Part shown: positions 47,191 through 59,110 of the stretch, piece by piece
Numbering within the stretch: the first letter of the stretch is position 1
Layout: the number at the start of each line of letters is the position of its first letter
Origin: Crocodylus rhombifer
Lineage: Eukaryota; Chordata; Crocodylia; Crocodylidae
Length of the DNA stretch: 64,000 bases
Direction of reading: 5' to 3'
Assembly (NCBI GenBank): GCA_038503035.1
Contig: JAVSML010001000.1
Location: 992,397 to 1,056,396 of the forward strand
Program-made: the position numbers and the translations under genes
Notes under the pieces: model-generated
What the model was told of the DNA's origin: nothing
Database searches by the model: none
Seen by the model: the letters and a program-made list of their open reading frames with translations, nothing else

Positions 47191-49263
47191 GGCTAGGGAC
47201 AGAAGTCACAGGTAAACCAATTTAAGTAATCAGAATCTGGTTAAATATGTAACAGAACAGGCCTGTGTGAATAGGGAAGTATTCGATTCAGATTTAGCTG
47301 ATTTGGAGGACAGTGCTTCAATTCAGTGATTCGAATTGCTGTCCCCATTTGATTCGGCTGCAGAGAGGTAGGCACAGCCAGGTGGCTGCAGGTTCTCCCA
47401 TGGCTCCTCCAGTTGTGCCTGCCTCTCCCTGGATGGGGGGGAGCCATGGGAGAAGCCCCCATGGCTGCCCTACCCGGCCCCATCTCCTGCCCAGCCCAGG
47501 CTTCCTGACATTAAAAGAAAAAAGAAGCTCCGCACTCACCAGCTGCAGCAGTGGGAATCAGGGCCTCTGAGGGCTAATGGCAGGGCACCCCTGTGCAGCA
47601 CAGGGCAGTGGGGACTGCCCCTGGCACCCGCATGGTGGCTGCCTCATGGCAGAGGTGCAGCACAGCTTGGCAGAGCACTGCACACTGTCTGGGAGCTGGG
47701 GCGGCTCCAGCAGTCAGCCAGAGCCTGGCACCATTCAGCCCCAGTGGCCCCAGCTTCCAGACAGCATGCAACACCTTGCCGAGCTGTGACGCACCTGCAC
47801 CATGGGGCAGCTGCTGTGTGAGTGCCAGGCAGGAGGGGCAATCCCCACTGCCCCGCGCTGCATAGGGCTGCTCTTCCATGAGCTCTCACAGGCCCTGGTC
47901 CCCACTGCTACAGCTAGTGAGTGCAGGGCTTTTTTGTTTTATCCTTTTCTTAGTGTGCCAGGAGGCTGGGGCTGGGTGGGGGATGGGGCTAGGTAGAGGA
48001 GCCATGGGGGCTTCTCCCCTGGCTCCCCCACCCAAGGATAGGCAGGCACAGCTGGAGGGGCTGCAGGAGAACCTCCAGCCACCTGGCTGCACCTGCTTCT
48101 CCCCAGCTGATCTGAATCTCCAAATCTTTTCTAAATTGATTCAGAGGCTTCAGATTTGAATCAGATCTTTTAATGGGTCTCCTGATTCGAGTTGGATTTC
48201 GAGATTTGGCTGCCGAATCAGGTCAAATCTCTTTTGAATTGAATTGGTGACTGAAGCTTCACACAGCCCTATAACAGAAGTTCAGTGCCCATAAGCCAGT
48301 TTCAAAATGGCTGAAACTGGTTTAAGGTAAACCTGGTTGAATGTACTATCAAACTTAACTGATTTGGATCAAACCAGTTTATTCAACTTCTGTCCCAGAC
48401 CCCTTCCTGGTTTAAGTTAAACCAGAGTACTCCAGCATGGCAGCATGCTCTGCAGCCCTGGGCTAGGCTTAGCATTCTGCTCCAGAAATCAGGGCTGGCC
48501 CCGCCCCTCTTCTCTCTAGCCCAAGTGGGGGTGGGGGCATAGCCAGGCACTGGCCATGGCCCCCTGAGGTGAAGGGACAGGGAAGAGTTTTATTTCCCTC
48601 TCTCTCCCTTCTCGTTCCAGGGCACCCCTCGGGGTCTGCCAGCCTCGGCTCTCACCTCTGCTGCTCACCTACCTCAGCCAGGTAGGGAGAGGGTTAATTC
48701 CTTTCTCTGTTCCCTCTCCCCACAGGGACCACAGCGTGGATTTGCCAACCCTGGCCACCACCTCTGCTGCTCACACAAAGCCAGGCAAACCAGGGTTGTG
48801 GTCCTGGAGGGGAGGGAAAGACAAAGGGAAGGATTAACCCCTTCCCTGCCCCCTTTGTCTTAATGCTGGAGTAACGAGGGGTGGAGTGACCCTGACAAGG
48901 CAGTAGCTTCTGTCAGGGTGCCCCAGGGAGCACAAACAGAGGGGCTTTATTTCCCCCTCTCTTTCCTGTCTTACCAGCAGGGACCACAGCCAGGGTCTGC
49001 CTGGTGGGGTGGAGCAGCCTTTGTCAAGGTCCCCCCACCCTCCCCTTATTGCTCTGGCAGCAGGGTTGGGGTCATGGCCCTATTAAGGTAAAGAGGAAAA
49101 GAAGGAAGTTAATTCTTTCCTCTGTCCCTGCATGCGCCTGAATTTCCTGAGTCAAAAATGAATGTCTATTCATTTGCAAATTGGTTCAAACTAGGCAGGT
49201 TAAACTTACCTTCAAGGATTCAATGAGTTCAGGCTCTGGCTTTTTGAATGTCTGCCCCTAGCC
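47191..49263. mobile_element. GGCTAGGG-end DNA transposon carrying a nested element
   Basis: The left end GGCTAGGGACAGAAGTCACA and the right end, on the minus strand, GGCTAGGGGCAGACATTCAA share the GGCTAGGGRCAGA core. TTA lies on both sides (47188-47190 and 49264-49266), which fits the TWA duplication of PIF/Harbinger transposons. The superfamily remains an inference because no transposase is present. Without the inserted foldback (47261-48269 plus an 8-bp duplication) the element is about 1.06 kb. Its left half is collinear with the copies at 12209 and 24256; its right half (48480-49150) is GC-rich and low in complexity. Confidence 0.75.
47261..48269. mobile_element. 1-kb foldback transposon (hAT-like), nested insertion
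   Basis: The whole element is a giant imperfect inverted repeat. The left arm (47261-47702) and right arm (47747-48269) pair through to a central loop of about 44 nt. At the centre GTCTGGGAGCTGGGGC (47687-47702) faces GCCCCAGCTTCCAGAC (47747-47762). The outer ends are GCCTGTGTGAA and, on the minus strand, GGGCTGTGTGAAGCTTC. Flanks CAGAACAG (47253-47260) and TATAACAG (48270-48277) match at 6 of 8 positions, consistent with an 8-bp hAT duplication. The dense chance frames here on both strands are mirror images of one another, not genes. Confidence 0.85.
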
Positions 49264-49266
49264 TTA

Positions 49267-50545
49267 CAGTGTAGAGGGAATTCTCCAGGAGTAACCTCCA
49301 GCAAGTTTATATCCATTTTGTAACACATAAATGCAAGCAGTAGAAATTGAGCTGGGGAAATAGCAGAATTTAGTTCTAATACTGAAACTGCTCGTCACAC
49401 TCTTTGAGAACAAACTTTTTTATTTCACTGTGGAGGCTGATCTCCAACCAGTACATTTTACAACAAGCAGTACCATCCTGGAAGGTAGCAGCATGAAGGA
49501 GTACTATCCACAATCAAGGACTAGTAAATGAACAGGTGTATGCTTGAGGGTATGCTGTACAATGGATCAGAGGAAAGCATCATTTCAGCAGTGGCAGCTC
49601 AGAGCTTCCACTGGAATAATCATGTTTGTGATCTACCTAAAGTACCAAGTGTACTGTGTTTGCTTAAAGCAAATAGCCCTCAAGAGATACCTGATAGTCA
49701 ATGATCAGGAATGTAATTACTTATAATGTGATGCTGAGGAACCTGAATCATCCATCTTTTTCACACTGAATACTAAAATTAAAGACATTCCATAAAACAA
49801 CAGCAATTAGTCTTGCTGTCCAAAGGTTAAAGATGTTGGATATATTACAGCACATTTTTCTGCATTCAGTATCTTAACAGATAGCTCCAAGTGTCTCAAA
49901 CCCAGAAATGATACACCTACAGATGCAAACTAGCTGGCACCTGAAATTTCAATAAGTAACAGCTCACTAGTGCATATCACTGAAATAATTACTCTGTGAG
50001 GATTCTTTAGGATTTTATGGTCTAAGAAATTCAAAGGTTTGGCAAAGTGACTAAAAGTTTCAGTTTTTAAAAATGTATTGTTTTAGATAACATAGCAATA
50101 TACTTCTAAAATAAGGTAAGAAAAATGATCTACACTTTACACACTCTGCAGAGCACATAATAATGGTACTAATAACTTGAACTTGTGCAATACTTTCATT
50201 AGTCATGCTTAAAATGCCTTGGAAAATCTCACATAGCAAATATTTTAAAATTGGTAGAGGGTCTGAGAGGATAATAGAATTTTGAAAACATTTTGAAAAC
50301 AATTTCGGGTTCCCAACTTCAGATACCTAGGACCAGAGTCCACCAGATTCCTTTCTTCCTTCCACTAAAATCCAGCCCAGGGTAACAGTACTACATTATG
50401 CACGGACAGTCTGATTAAGAACTTAAGAATAAGGCTGGCCAGAAAACAACTCTGTTTTGTGAAAAAAAATTGGAAGCTTCAGCATTTGTTTTCATTCTGC
50501 TTCAGAAACAGCTAGAGGGAGAAAGTAAGACAAGGAGTCCATGCC
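49267..50545. other. No gene recognised
   Basis: A+T-rich DNA, no recognisable gene or repeat terminus. Confidence 0.5.
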
Positions 50546-50549
50546 AAAG

Positions 50550-50630
50550 GTTTGGTGGTTAAAATGCTTGTGTCAGATCTTGAAGGCAGGTTCGGGTCCC
50601 TGATGACTGGTTTGGGGAAGCTGTAGACCT
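50550..50630 (+). repeat. tRNA-derived SINE head
   Basis: TGGTGGTTAAAATGCTTG (A-box region, from 50554) and GGTTCGGGTCC (B box, 50589-50599) have pol III spacing, as in tRNA-derived SINEs. The cloverleaf is incomplete, so this is not a tRNA gene. The body after the head is not recognised. Confidence 0.5.
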
Positions 50631-53335
50631 CTTTGTCTGACAATGAACAGACTTTCTATTCTAAACAAAATCTGTGACCTATTTTTGGTCAAAACCAATT
50701 CATTTCTGTAAAACATTTCTTTTAACAAAGCATCGCCTTTAACAGAAAAAGTAGTTGTGTTGAACATTTTTTTACTGCTTCTAGTTATCAGGTTGGTGCA
50801 GGGCTGGTGAACTGCCTAGCTCTTTGGAATGGTACTTCCACTTACCGCTCTCATAAGGATAAGGAGAAGTACCTTCCTTTTTTTCTATTGACCTACCAAT
50901 CTTAATTTTCTTTAGGATTTTTTTTAATGCCTAAAGAATTGTTCTGTTATGACAAAACTGTAATTTATAGAACCTGCCAAATACACCTGAATCTTCTTTG
51001 TTAAGGTAATAAAGTTTCTAAAAGTAGAGTCTGGTCTACCAGCATAGAAAACACACAGAAGCAAATCCAAAACAAAACAAAACAAAAAATATATAAAACC
51101 CTTTTTGCTTTGTACTCATGGAATTGAGATACTTGTGTCATCTGTCCCAGCTATCTAGATCTTCCTCTAAATATTCTAATATTAAAATAATCATTACAAA
51201 CATTTCACTTTTTTCATCTCATCTACCTCAATATTAAGAAAAACTGCTGAAGAAGTTTTACAGGAATCTTTATTTTAGACTTACATTTCCCTTAAAAAAT
51301 TGTCAGTCTTCTATCAGATAAAGACCTACCAGGACAGAAAAAAAACCCATTTGCTACAATTTGATTTTAAATAACATGTTCCCTCACACCTGTCTCTTAA
51401 ATAATCTCCCACTTCAACTTTTTGATTACTCTGATGTGCCATGGTATAGATGTGAAACTATCTTCTAGGACTTATTGATTTTGTAAAAAATCAATTCTGT
51501 GGGTTTCCTAAAGGCTATAAAAGTGCCATTCCTTATGTGATGGAATTCTTAATGGCATTTTACATATTTGGACAGCTTCTCCTTCCTCTGCCCCATAGAA
51601 CATTTCCTGCTCCCCTCCCTCTGAGCTTTCCTGAGTACACATAAATCCTTTTATCATTGATTCTAAACATAGGTCTTAACTTACTTCAGAGAAACTGTTC
51701 AGGACCTCAGAAGATTTGACCCTATGATGGATGTGAATTTTAACAAGAGTTTTCATCAAGCATTGTTTAACAGACATGGTATCCCTGATCTCATCAGGAG
51801 GGACAGTTAAAAGAAAATGTGCTGCTGAGAATTTAGTGTAGGAAAAATAAAAATTCACATTCTACAATTACATTTACAACTACAATTACAATTACATTCT
51901 AAAACCAGAACAAAAAAAAATGATAGATTTTTCTAATTTCTGACAGTGCTATCAAGTAACTTCACTGAAGGATTAAATTAATTATAGAACCAGGAAGAAA
52001 TCAGGAAATCTTTTTTTACCACTGAAAAATGATGATTTAATTTTATTAAAACATTGTCTGAGGTCTTGTTCATTTCATCAAATTATTTTAGGAAAGAAAA
52101 AGCCATGATAAAAACCCTGAACCAAATCAACACATTTGGATCCTCTCAAATGCTTTCCTTTTTCCAATAAAAAGGTAAAGTTTAAAAAAAAGTACTTAAA
52201 TTAATTAAAATAATTTAAAAACTCCTATACTAAACATTTAATTTTAAAGTTGAACAGCTTGTTTTGTTTGATTGTCCATGACTGTCAATACTTTTTTATT
52301 TTTTTTTTTATTTTCAGTTTGAAAAATAAATGAATACTTTCTAATCCTGGTCAACATACAATTATCATTAAAAACAAACAAACTCGTAAACAGAAAAATA
52401 AGTTATTAACAAACCAGCATGCACCAAATTTTAGGCCGATGCTGCACACAAAGCTGGGATTATTTTACCTTTTAATGTAAAGTATTCAAATCCCAAATAG
52501 TCTATCATGAATTGGTGGTTTTAGGGAACTTTTACATAATGTTGAAGGAAAAAATCCTATATAATTAAAAGTTATATTTAATTATTTTTTTCTATATATA
52601 GATGTTGATAAGGGAACAGTTATGTACATGAGAAGTTTTACAGATACGCAGGGAAATCCAAAGTAGTCCGTTTTAGGAAAAAAACTGTTTTGTAATGTTG
52701 ATTTTTCCATGTTTTTTTAGCTGGAAATTTGTGTGACTCTGGTGTTAATGTGCTGTAAGGTGCTGAGATACTGTAGCAATGAGGGTTGTATAAGAACCTA
52801 CATACAATAAATCAAAAGAGAAGGATTAAAGCTTTAGCAGGCACTATACACATTTCTCCAAATAAGTCTGGCCCTACACCTTCCCTCTTACTCCATAACT
52901 TTCCTGCTAAATTAATTGTAAGCCTTTCTGACAATGTATTTATTATTAAAATTGCATAGTGGTTTTGTGATATGGATAAATGACAGTAAGGGTCTGGGTC
53001 ACTGGTTGGAGACCACCACACTTATTATAAGTTATATTCTAAACAGACTTTAGTGGTCATGAAAGATGCCAAATTAAACATTCTGGAAAATGTCAAATCA
53101 TCGTACTAGATTACTGTAAGTAGGATTTCACTCTCTAACAAAAGAGACTGCTGATTTCACTCCAAAATGGTGGGTGTTTACAAAAGTTACATTTTTTGTG
53201 TGGTAAGGACCCTTAAAGCTCTCTACAGATGTGACATTCATGGCTGCAGAGCACTTTTTAAATGGCTGGTCATGCAAAAAATTAACCCTCAAATCAGCTA
53301 TTAGCTGTAGACACTCCAGAGCAGATCACCTTAGG
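50631..53335. other. No gene recognised
   Basis: About 2.7 kb of A+T-rich DNA. It includes a small ACAATTACA-type tandem array at 51863-51897 and an AAAAC repeat near 51068-51090. Confidence 0.5.
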
Positions 53336-53339
53336 GATT

Positions 53340-53870
53340 TTCCGGGTTAAGTGTAGCAATTCCACCCACAACTCATGTGCCTTTGTGGGGTGAGGCTGGT
53401 GCCTGCACTGGCAGGCACCAGCCCAGCCCCACTCCCAGGACAGTCACAGAGAAGAGAGAATCTTCTCCCTGTGCAGCAGGGGAAGGGGAGGGTGGGAGAA
53501 GGTAACTCACCTGGGGTCTTGGGAGGAGCCAGCCTCAGCCCATAAGGTGAGGGGGTTCTGTTCCTTCCTGCCGCTGCTCTGGTTGCAGCAAAACAGAGGA
53601 GAGGGTTTGGGGCAGGAGATTAGGGAAATGGAGCCTCCTTTCCCCTCCCCCCTGTTTTGTGGGCCATGCCTGGGAGAGGGGTGGTCTGGCAGCCTCTTGG
53701 GAGGCTGCTGGAGTACCCTTGTCTGTTGTCCAGAACTGGTGCAGGCAGGCATGAGCCCCCCAACCCAACAGGTGTTAGGTTTGGTGGTGTTAGGTTTGGT
53801 GGTGGAATGCCTGTTAGGTTTGGTGGTGGTCTAACTCATGGCACTTTGTGTAAATTGCCATGAGTTAGAG
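53340..53870. repeat. GC-rich hairpin-bearing block, probable DNA transposon
   Basis: A GC-rich insert in A+T-rich DNA with two perfect hairpins. GCTGGTGCCTGC / GCAGGCACCAGC has a 4-nt loop (53395-53422). CTAACTCATGGCA / TGCCATGAGTTAG has a 12-nt loop (53831-53868). The word AACTCATG recurs near the left edge (53371-53378), so the right hairpin could be a terminal structure. At 53773-53829 the unit TGTTAGGTTTGGTGGTG is repeated three times. Ends and superfamily not settled. Confidence 0.45.
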
Positions 53871-54034
53871 TGCTCCCCAATAGGCTGCCTAAACATCCAT
53901 AGGCATCTAGTAAATTCATAAATAAACAAGCAGATTATAACTACCCTTGTATAAATTGTGCGGCTAGGAAGGGGGCATAGAACTTTCTTACTTGTGGCTT
54001 TATCCATGAATCAGTTAATTTCAACAGTCTTTGA

Positions 54035-54295
54035 AATGTGAGTGTATATTGCAGCAAGGGAAGTTTAGGTTAGATATTAGGAATAATTTTAGCATTAGAA
54101 GGGTAGTGAAACACTGGCACAGGTTACCCAGTGAGCTGGTTGGACGGTCCATCCTTGGAGGTTTCCAAGACCAGGCTAAACAAAACTTTGGCTTGGATAA
54201 TCTAGTTGGGGATGGTCTTGCTTTGAGCAGGGGCTTGGACTAGATGATCTCCTGAGGTCTCTTCCAACTCTAATTTTCTATGATTCTACATCTGG
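54035..54295 (+). mobile_element. CR1 LINE 3' end, heavily truncated
   Basis: A plus-strand CR1 remnant. The C-terminal coding block (GKFRLDIRNNFSIRRVVKHW, then HRLPSELV) is followed by the 3' UTR words GACTAGATGATCTCCTGAGG and CTTCCAACTC, and a tail TTTTCTATGATTCT. Only about 260 bp remain. The 3' UTR resembles that of the copy ending at 63815. Confidence 0.82.
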
Positions 54296-56191
54296 ATTAA
54301 GAAAACAAGGTGGTGTTTAGGTCATGGTTAGCTAAAATGTTAGTTAACCACAGTCTTTTCCTCTGTGTACAGGCAGATTAGCAACATAATTTACCTTAAT
54401 TGCCTAGGGTCAACTCTACAGGGGGAGCTATCCTCAAAGTTGTAACTTTGATCTCTTCATAATCTAGAGAAAATTGATCACTCACATACAGGAAGGGAGT
54501 GGTGGATGGAGGCCTGGATGAGTTAATGTTGGAGCAGGTGAAATGAGAGAACATGAGAGAGCAGATGAAGCTACAAAGTATTTCCTTCTCCAGTTTGCAT
54601 TCATTCAAACCACTGGGATAAATTTAATCCAAAACCATCCTGAAATTTTGCTGTGGATGATACTGCAGTATGTCTTATTTGCAGATCCTTGAGTGAATGT
54701 CACATCTTAAAGACATAATCTTATCATGATTCTGTTATGAATTGACTGAAGGAAGCCTATTCAATGAAAATAAAAATCAAAACAACGGAGTCCACTGAAG
54801 TCAATGGGATTCTTTCCTTTAGCTGAAATGAAGATATTTCTACTTATTAACACTCAAGATAAGGTTTTTGGGTTTCTCTGGTGTCATGCTAGGATAATGA
54901 TAATACAGCATCATGTGAGGATGAGTAGTATGAAGAGGATACTGCAGTCTCAGTACCATTATAAGGCCTTACTGAAGATTTTCCTACATTTTCTGATTGC
55001 CTTCCAACATTTGCTATTTAGAAAATTCTTAGTGTCAAAGGATATTTCCAGAGAGAAAGTACTTTTAATTTTTTTAAGATAACATCAGCACTTAATACTG
55101 TTTTTAACTTTCTTACTTTTTCTTGACATTTTCCACATGAAAAACAGGAAGAAATTGTGGAAGAGCTGTCAATATTTTAATGTAAAATTCAGGAATTTTC
55201 ACCCCAAATTTGGAATATTTAGAAAAAAAAATTTCTGTGAAAACTCCAGTATTTTTAAACTTTTCAACCAGTTCTGAGTGTTGGTATTTTGTGTGCCTGT
55301 ACAAATTCAAATGTATCACACTGTGATTCTGCTGTAAGGTATGTGCAAGAGACCTGGATGGGAATGTTGTTTACAGTGGTTGGAAAAGCTTTTTTGAAAG
55401 CATGAAATAGGAAGTTTGGGAATTCTTTTTAGAAGAAAAATGTCTACTGAATATGTAAATATAAGTCTGTCTGTGGAATTTCCTATCATACTATTATAAT
55501 AAAGTAATTGTTGAAAGTAGTATACACAACCTGCCTGTGATTACATATATCAAGAGGAATCCACCACTTCCTTTTATCGTTCCTTTAAAAAATGGAAAGA
55601 AGCTGCATGATTTTTCCATCAAAGGTTATTTCAAGACACTCTTATGGCATTCCTCAGTTAGTGCAAATCTCTCTGCACTGACATTAAAAGTAAATAAATG
55701 TACATGTGAAGTGCACTGGGGCTAGCACCAAACATTTAGAGCGAAAGCAAGACAAAAGATTTTTCTAGACTGCAGGAAATCTTATACAGACCTTTACAAA
55801 GAAACAAGGAATATCAAATTTGAACACATTGTTTTGGATAATTTTTCACTCTGTGTGTGCATGAGTACATACATGCCCTTAGCTATCAATTAGTCATTTG
55901 GGGGGATAAATTATGGCTTTGTTCTACATCTCAAGCAATGAGAAGCATATGATTCTGCCCAATGTACAGACTAAAGGGCAGACTGGGATTCAGAGTCACA
56001 ATATGTTCCCAATTCACCTTTTGGTTTGAGGTGGAAGGAAAAAACTGTATGCCTAATACAGATTATATGCTCCAGTATGGGAAAGGAGGCTCCATTCATT
56101 CTTTGCCCCTGCCTGCTTACTGCCTGGCCATTTGCATAGGATGGTGAACAATAGTTTTCTGAAGGCTGCTTTCTCTTGTGTACTACTGTTT
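54296..56191. other. No gene recognised
   Basis: A+T-rich DNA with no supported feature. Confidence 0.5.
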
Positions 56192-56196
56192 GTAAT

Positions 56197-57393
56197 TGTC
56201 CTGGAGAACCAGGACAGGACTTACCTGCAGCGGCGGCGAAGCCTGAGTGGAACAACTGCCGTTTGTTTACACCGACACGACCGGAAGTCGACGTCGGTGT
56301 CGGCAAACGAACGCCAGCAATAAAAGCGGCTGTGGAGAAAGGATGGCCGGGGGAATGAGCTAGGGGCCTTGCACCAGCCGAGGCAGAAGGCCTCAGAGGG
56401 GAATGGGCTACGGACCCCTCATTAGGAGGGACGGGAAGCCCCCGAGCAGGACGAGCTGCCAACCGCTCAGCTCAAGGAGTAGAGAACTCCGGAGATGAGC
56501 AAACAGCTAACTCCCCAGAGGGAAGGACAGGGAACCCCAGCGGGGAGCCGCAGCTTACCCAGACTGAGGGGAGGATACCAGCTATGGCCAGCTGCAGGAC
56601 AACAAGTGAGGAGCGGCAGACGAGCTTCAAGGACGAGGAATCCAGCAGTGCGGAATTTTGGGACTGCGAACCCGAGACGCGCGGGACTTGCAGGTCCAGT
56701 GTTGGGGTGCTGATGTGGGGACACGACGCCTCTGGAGAGGGTCGGGACCTGGAAGAGCACTGAGGAGGCGCAGTCGGGCGGGGGTCGCCACCAGCCGGCT
56801 GCGGTCATAGACTAAGAGGGTGTGGGGTAGATGGTGTGGTAGGGGATGCCCAGAGAGGACCTAGGAAGGTCCGGGTAAGAGGTCCAGCCAGTAGGGCTGT
56901 GGAGGCCTCGCTTTCAGTTCTTTCAGGTTTGTTTTCCGATTAAAGGGATACCCCAGCTGAAGGGTATAGCCGGCGAGGTAGGGTCAGGGACCCCATGGTG
57001 AAACCCTATCTTGGCCGTGACCCTGTCCTGGGTCAACCAGGATACGAGGAACCTGAAGACAAGGGCCGGTCAGGCCGGTGAGGCAGTCAGCCCATCTGTA
57101 GGAAGCCGGGGCCCACATTAGAGGGGAGCATCACAGGAGGTGTAAGGCCGGGGTGCAGGGGTGGTGGAGCCCCACAATGTGACTGCTAAGGGATCCCGGG
57201 CTGAGGAGTGCCCAGGAACCGTCCTAACTGAACCTAAACAACAAGTCGTGGCGGGCAAGAACTAGGGCGGGGAATGGATGTCATAACACCTACTCTAAAC
57301 TGGTAGCATTCCAAGGAGATCAGCAACGGTCCTCCTTCCAAAGGTGACTACCAACGGGGAGGACCCCCCCCCCCCCCCACTCCGGTGATCACA
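56197..57393 (+). mobile_element. CpG-rich 1197-bp solo LTR with exact GTAAT duplication
   Basis: The block runs from TGTCCTGG to GATCACA and is flanked by GTAAT at 56192-56196 and 57394-57398, an exact 5-bp target duplication. TG..CA ends and a 5-bp duplication fit an LTR retrotransposon or endogenous retrovirus. The start forms a small hairpin (GTCCTGG / CCAGGAC, 56198-56215). A TATA-like AATAAAAG is at 56319-56326, and a CpG-rich imperfect palindrome around GTCGACGTCGGTGTCGG precedes it. Unlike its surroundings it is rich in CpG, suggesting recent insertion. No gag, pol or env sequence is present, so it is a recombination-derived solo LTR. The C15 tract at 57364-57378 lies near the 3' end. 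Confidence 0.82.
56272..56326 (+). promoter_or_regulatory. Probable LTR promoter with CpG-rich palindrome
   Basis: CCGACAC (56272-56278) and GTGTCGG (56297-56303) bracket a TCGACGTCGG core that resembles a CREB/ATF-type site. A TATA-like AATAAAAG follows 16 bp later. This is inferred from motif spacing only. Confidence 0.4.
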
Positions 57394-57398
57394 GTAAT

Positions 57399-58404
57399 AA
57401 ACATAATTATTCTTTACATGAACCTATTACCATAGTATCTAAGTGTCTCCTGCTGCCTTTATCCTCACAATATCTGTGTGAAGTATGAAAGTGCTATTCC
57501 CCTCCATTTTCCAGTGAAAACTGAAGCACAAAAGAATAAGTGATCTGCTCAAAATTATAACAAGCATTCTGTAGCAGATCAAGGAAAGAAACCTGGATCT
57601 TCTGAGTCTTAGGCTATCTAACAACAAGGAAGGTTCACCAGAATGGAATGGCCAATAATGCTGTTAACCATCTCATTATTATGTTCAAGTGGGAGCAGGG
57701 AGAGCTCCATAAGAGCTCGAGTAGGAAAACACTAAACCAGGATACACAACTTCCATCCTAACAAGTACCACAGGATTGTCTACTCTAGGATATGGATGTT
57801 GTGAATTACCTTTTTCCTTGGTGGACCTTCTGGTATTGGGGCATTTATTGGCATTATTTGTAGATGAATTTGACTCCTGATCCTTTTGAAAATGCTAGAC
57901 ACCCTTAGCTGTAGTCACTGTGATTCTTCTATTTAATGTAACACATAAGATTATCAGTACCAGCAACAAATCTTGAGGACATATCCAATGTTCTACAAAA
58001 TGATATGCTAATTTGTTATAATACACCTTCCTTAAATGTTGTTGTTGATAATTCATCCTCTTATTTTTGCTATAGGATGCTATAGGATGCTGGTGGCAGT
58101 TGCATCAGTTCCTTCAAGAGAGGATACACTACTGCCTGATGTTATGCAAAGTGGCATTTTGCCTGAAGACAACAGAAAATCAATATGCCTGTGAAGTAAG
58201 GTATAAATGATGGCCTACTCCAGCTGCATGACATCTGGAGGCTGAAAGGGGCACACTGCTTCTGAGAATCTGAATGAAATGTCAAATAACAAGATGTAAC
58301 TTCTGAGGGAAGCATGGCAGGGGGAATGGATAGAAAATAAGGTGATGCCAGGATCTGAAAGATAAATGCGTTATTAAATTTAGAAGTAGAGGAGTAATAA
58401 TTCC
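57399..58404. other. No gene recognised
   Basis: A+T-rich DNA. A small direct duplication, GCTATAGGAT, lies at 58070-58090. Nothing else recognised. Confidence 0.5.
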
Positions 58405-59110
58405 ACTGTTCATAGCAAGTGTGAGATCTCCTCTGAAATACTGTATGAGGCAGGTACAAAGAAGGCTTACCATGTTTAGTCTAGCAAAATGAAGACTGAG
58501 AGGGAATATGACTGCTGTTTTATAAACACTTCAAGACAGTGGTAAACACCAGGCAAGAAGAAGATCTGTTTACGCTGAAGTACAATTCTGGTACATGGGT
58601 TGGCCCTCTGTATGGAATGAATTTTACCTTATTATTAAGTTTTACAACATCACTTTGATAGAAGAATCTCTACTTCTTGCAAGTGAAGGAAAAGACACAA
58701 AGAGGAAAAATGGTTCACTGAAAATCTTAAAATTGGGAATTTACAAAGATGAGAATGCTTCTTCTATTGCCTCCCATTCTCAAGTAGACAGCTGGAGGGA
58801 GATGATTAGATTTTACATACCTGACTGAACTATAGTAACTTAATATACTATAGCATGAAGCCAGCAGCATACATCACCATGATCAAGTCATGTACAGGGA
58901 CTGGAACTTTATCTTTAAGAAATTCAATAATTTTGGCCAGCATTATCTAAAAGAATTCTCAGGCAAAATTGAACATTTTACCACTGTTTGTTCAAGAGAT
59001 AAAAGTTTTCTTGAGGCTGGTACCATCTTGTGGAATAAACTCCTCCAGGACCTAAGGACCTCTCATTGCAAGTGCAAGGAACACTTTTTGACTTTGCATT
59101 CTCCACTGTA
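58405..59110 (+). pseudogene. Old CR1/L3-like LINE relic
   Basis: The segment 58430-58575 reads like the C-terminal part of a CR1/L3 ORF2: AAGAAGGCTTACC, TTTAGTCTAGC, then GACTGAGAGGGAATATGAC and a TATAAACACTTCAAGACAG word. This corresponds to the usual FSLEKRRLRGDMIAVYKYLK coding. Frames are broken throughout. Further on, 59005-59110 encodes EAGTILWNKLLQDLR, which could be the following WNxLPxxLR-like block. Similarity is weak; an alignment against a LINE library would decide it. Confidence 0.4.

Noticed and set aside
47241..48159. Many overlapping open frames of 64-101 codons on both strands
   Set aside because: They lie in the arms of the foldback element and mirror one another because the arms are inverted copies. 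Their length comes from GC-rich, stop-poor sequence.
50550..50630. tRNA gene
   Set aside because: A and B box words are present but the acceptor and anticodon arms do not pair, which fits a SINE head.
55971..56462. Minus-strand open frame of 163 codons, the longest in the window
   Set aside because: It crosses the precise left boundary of the solo LTR (56197), so it joins unrelated sequences, and it has no motif.
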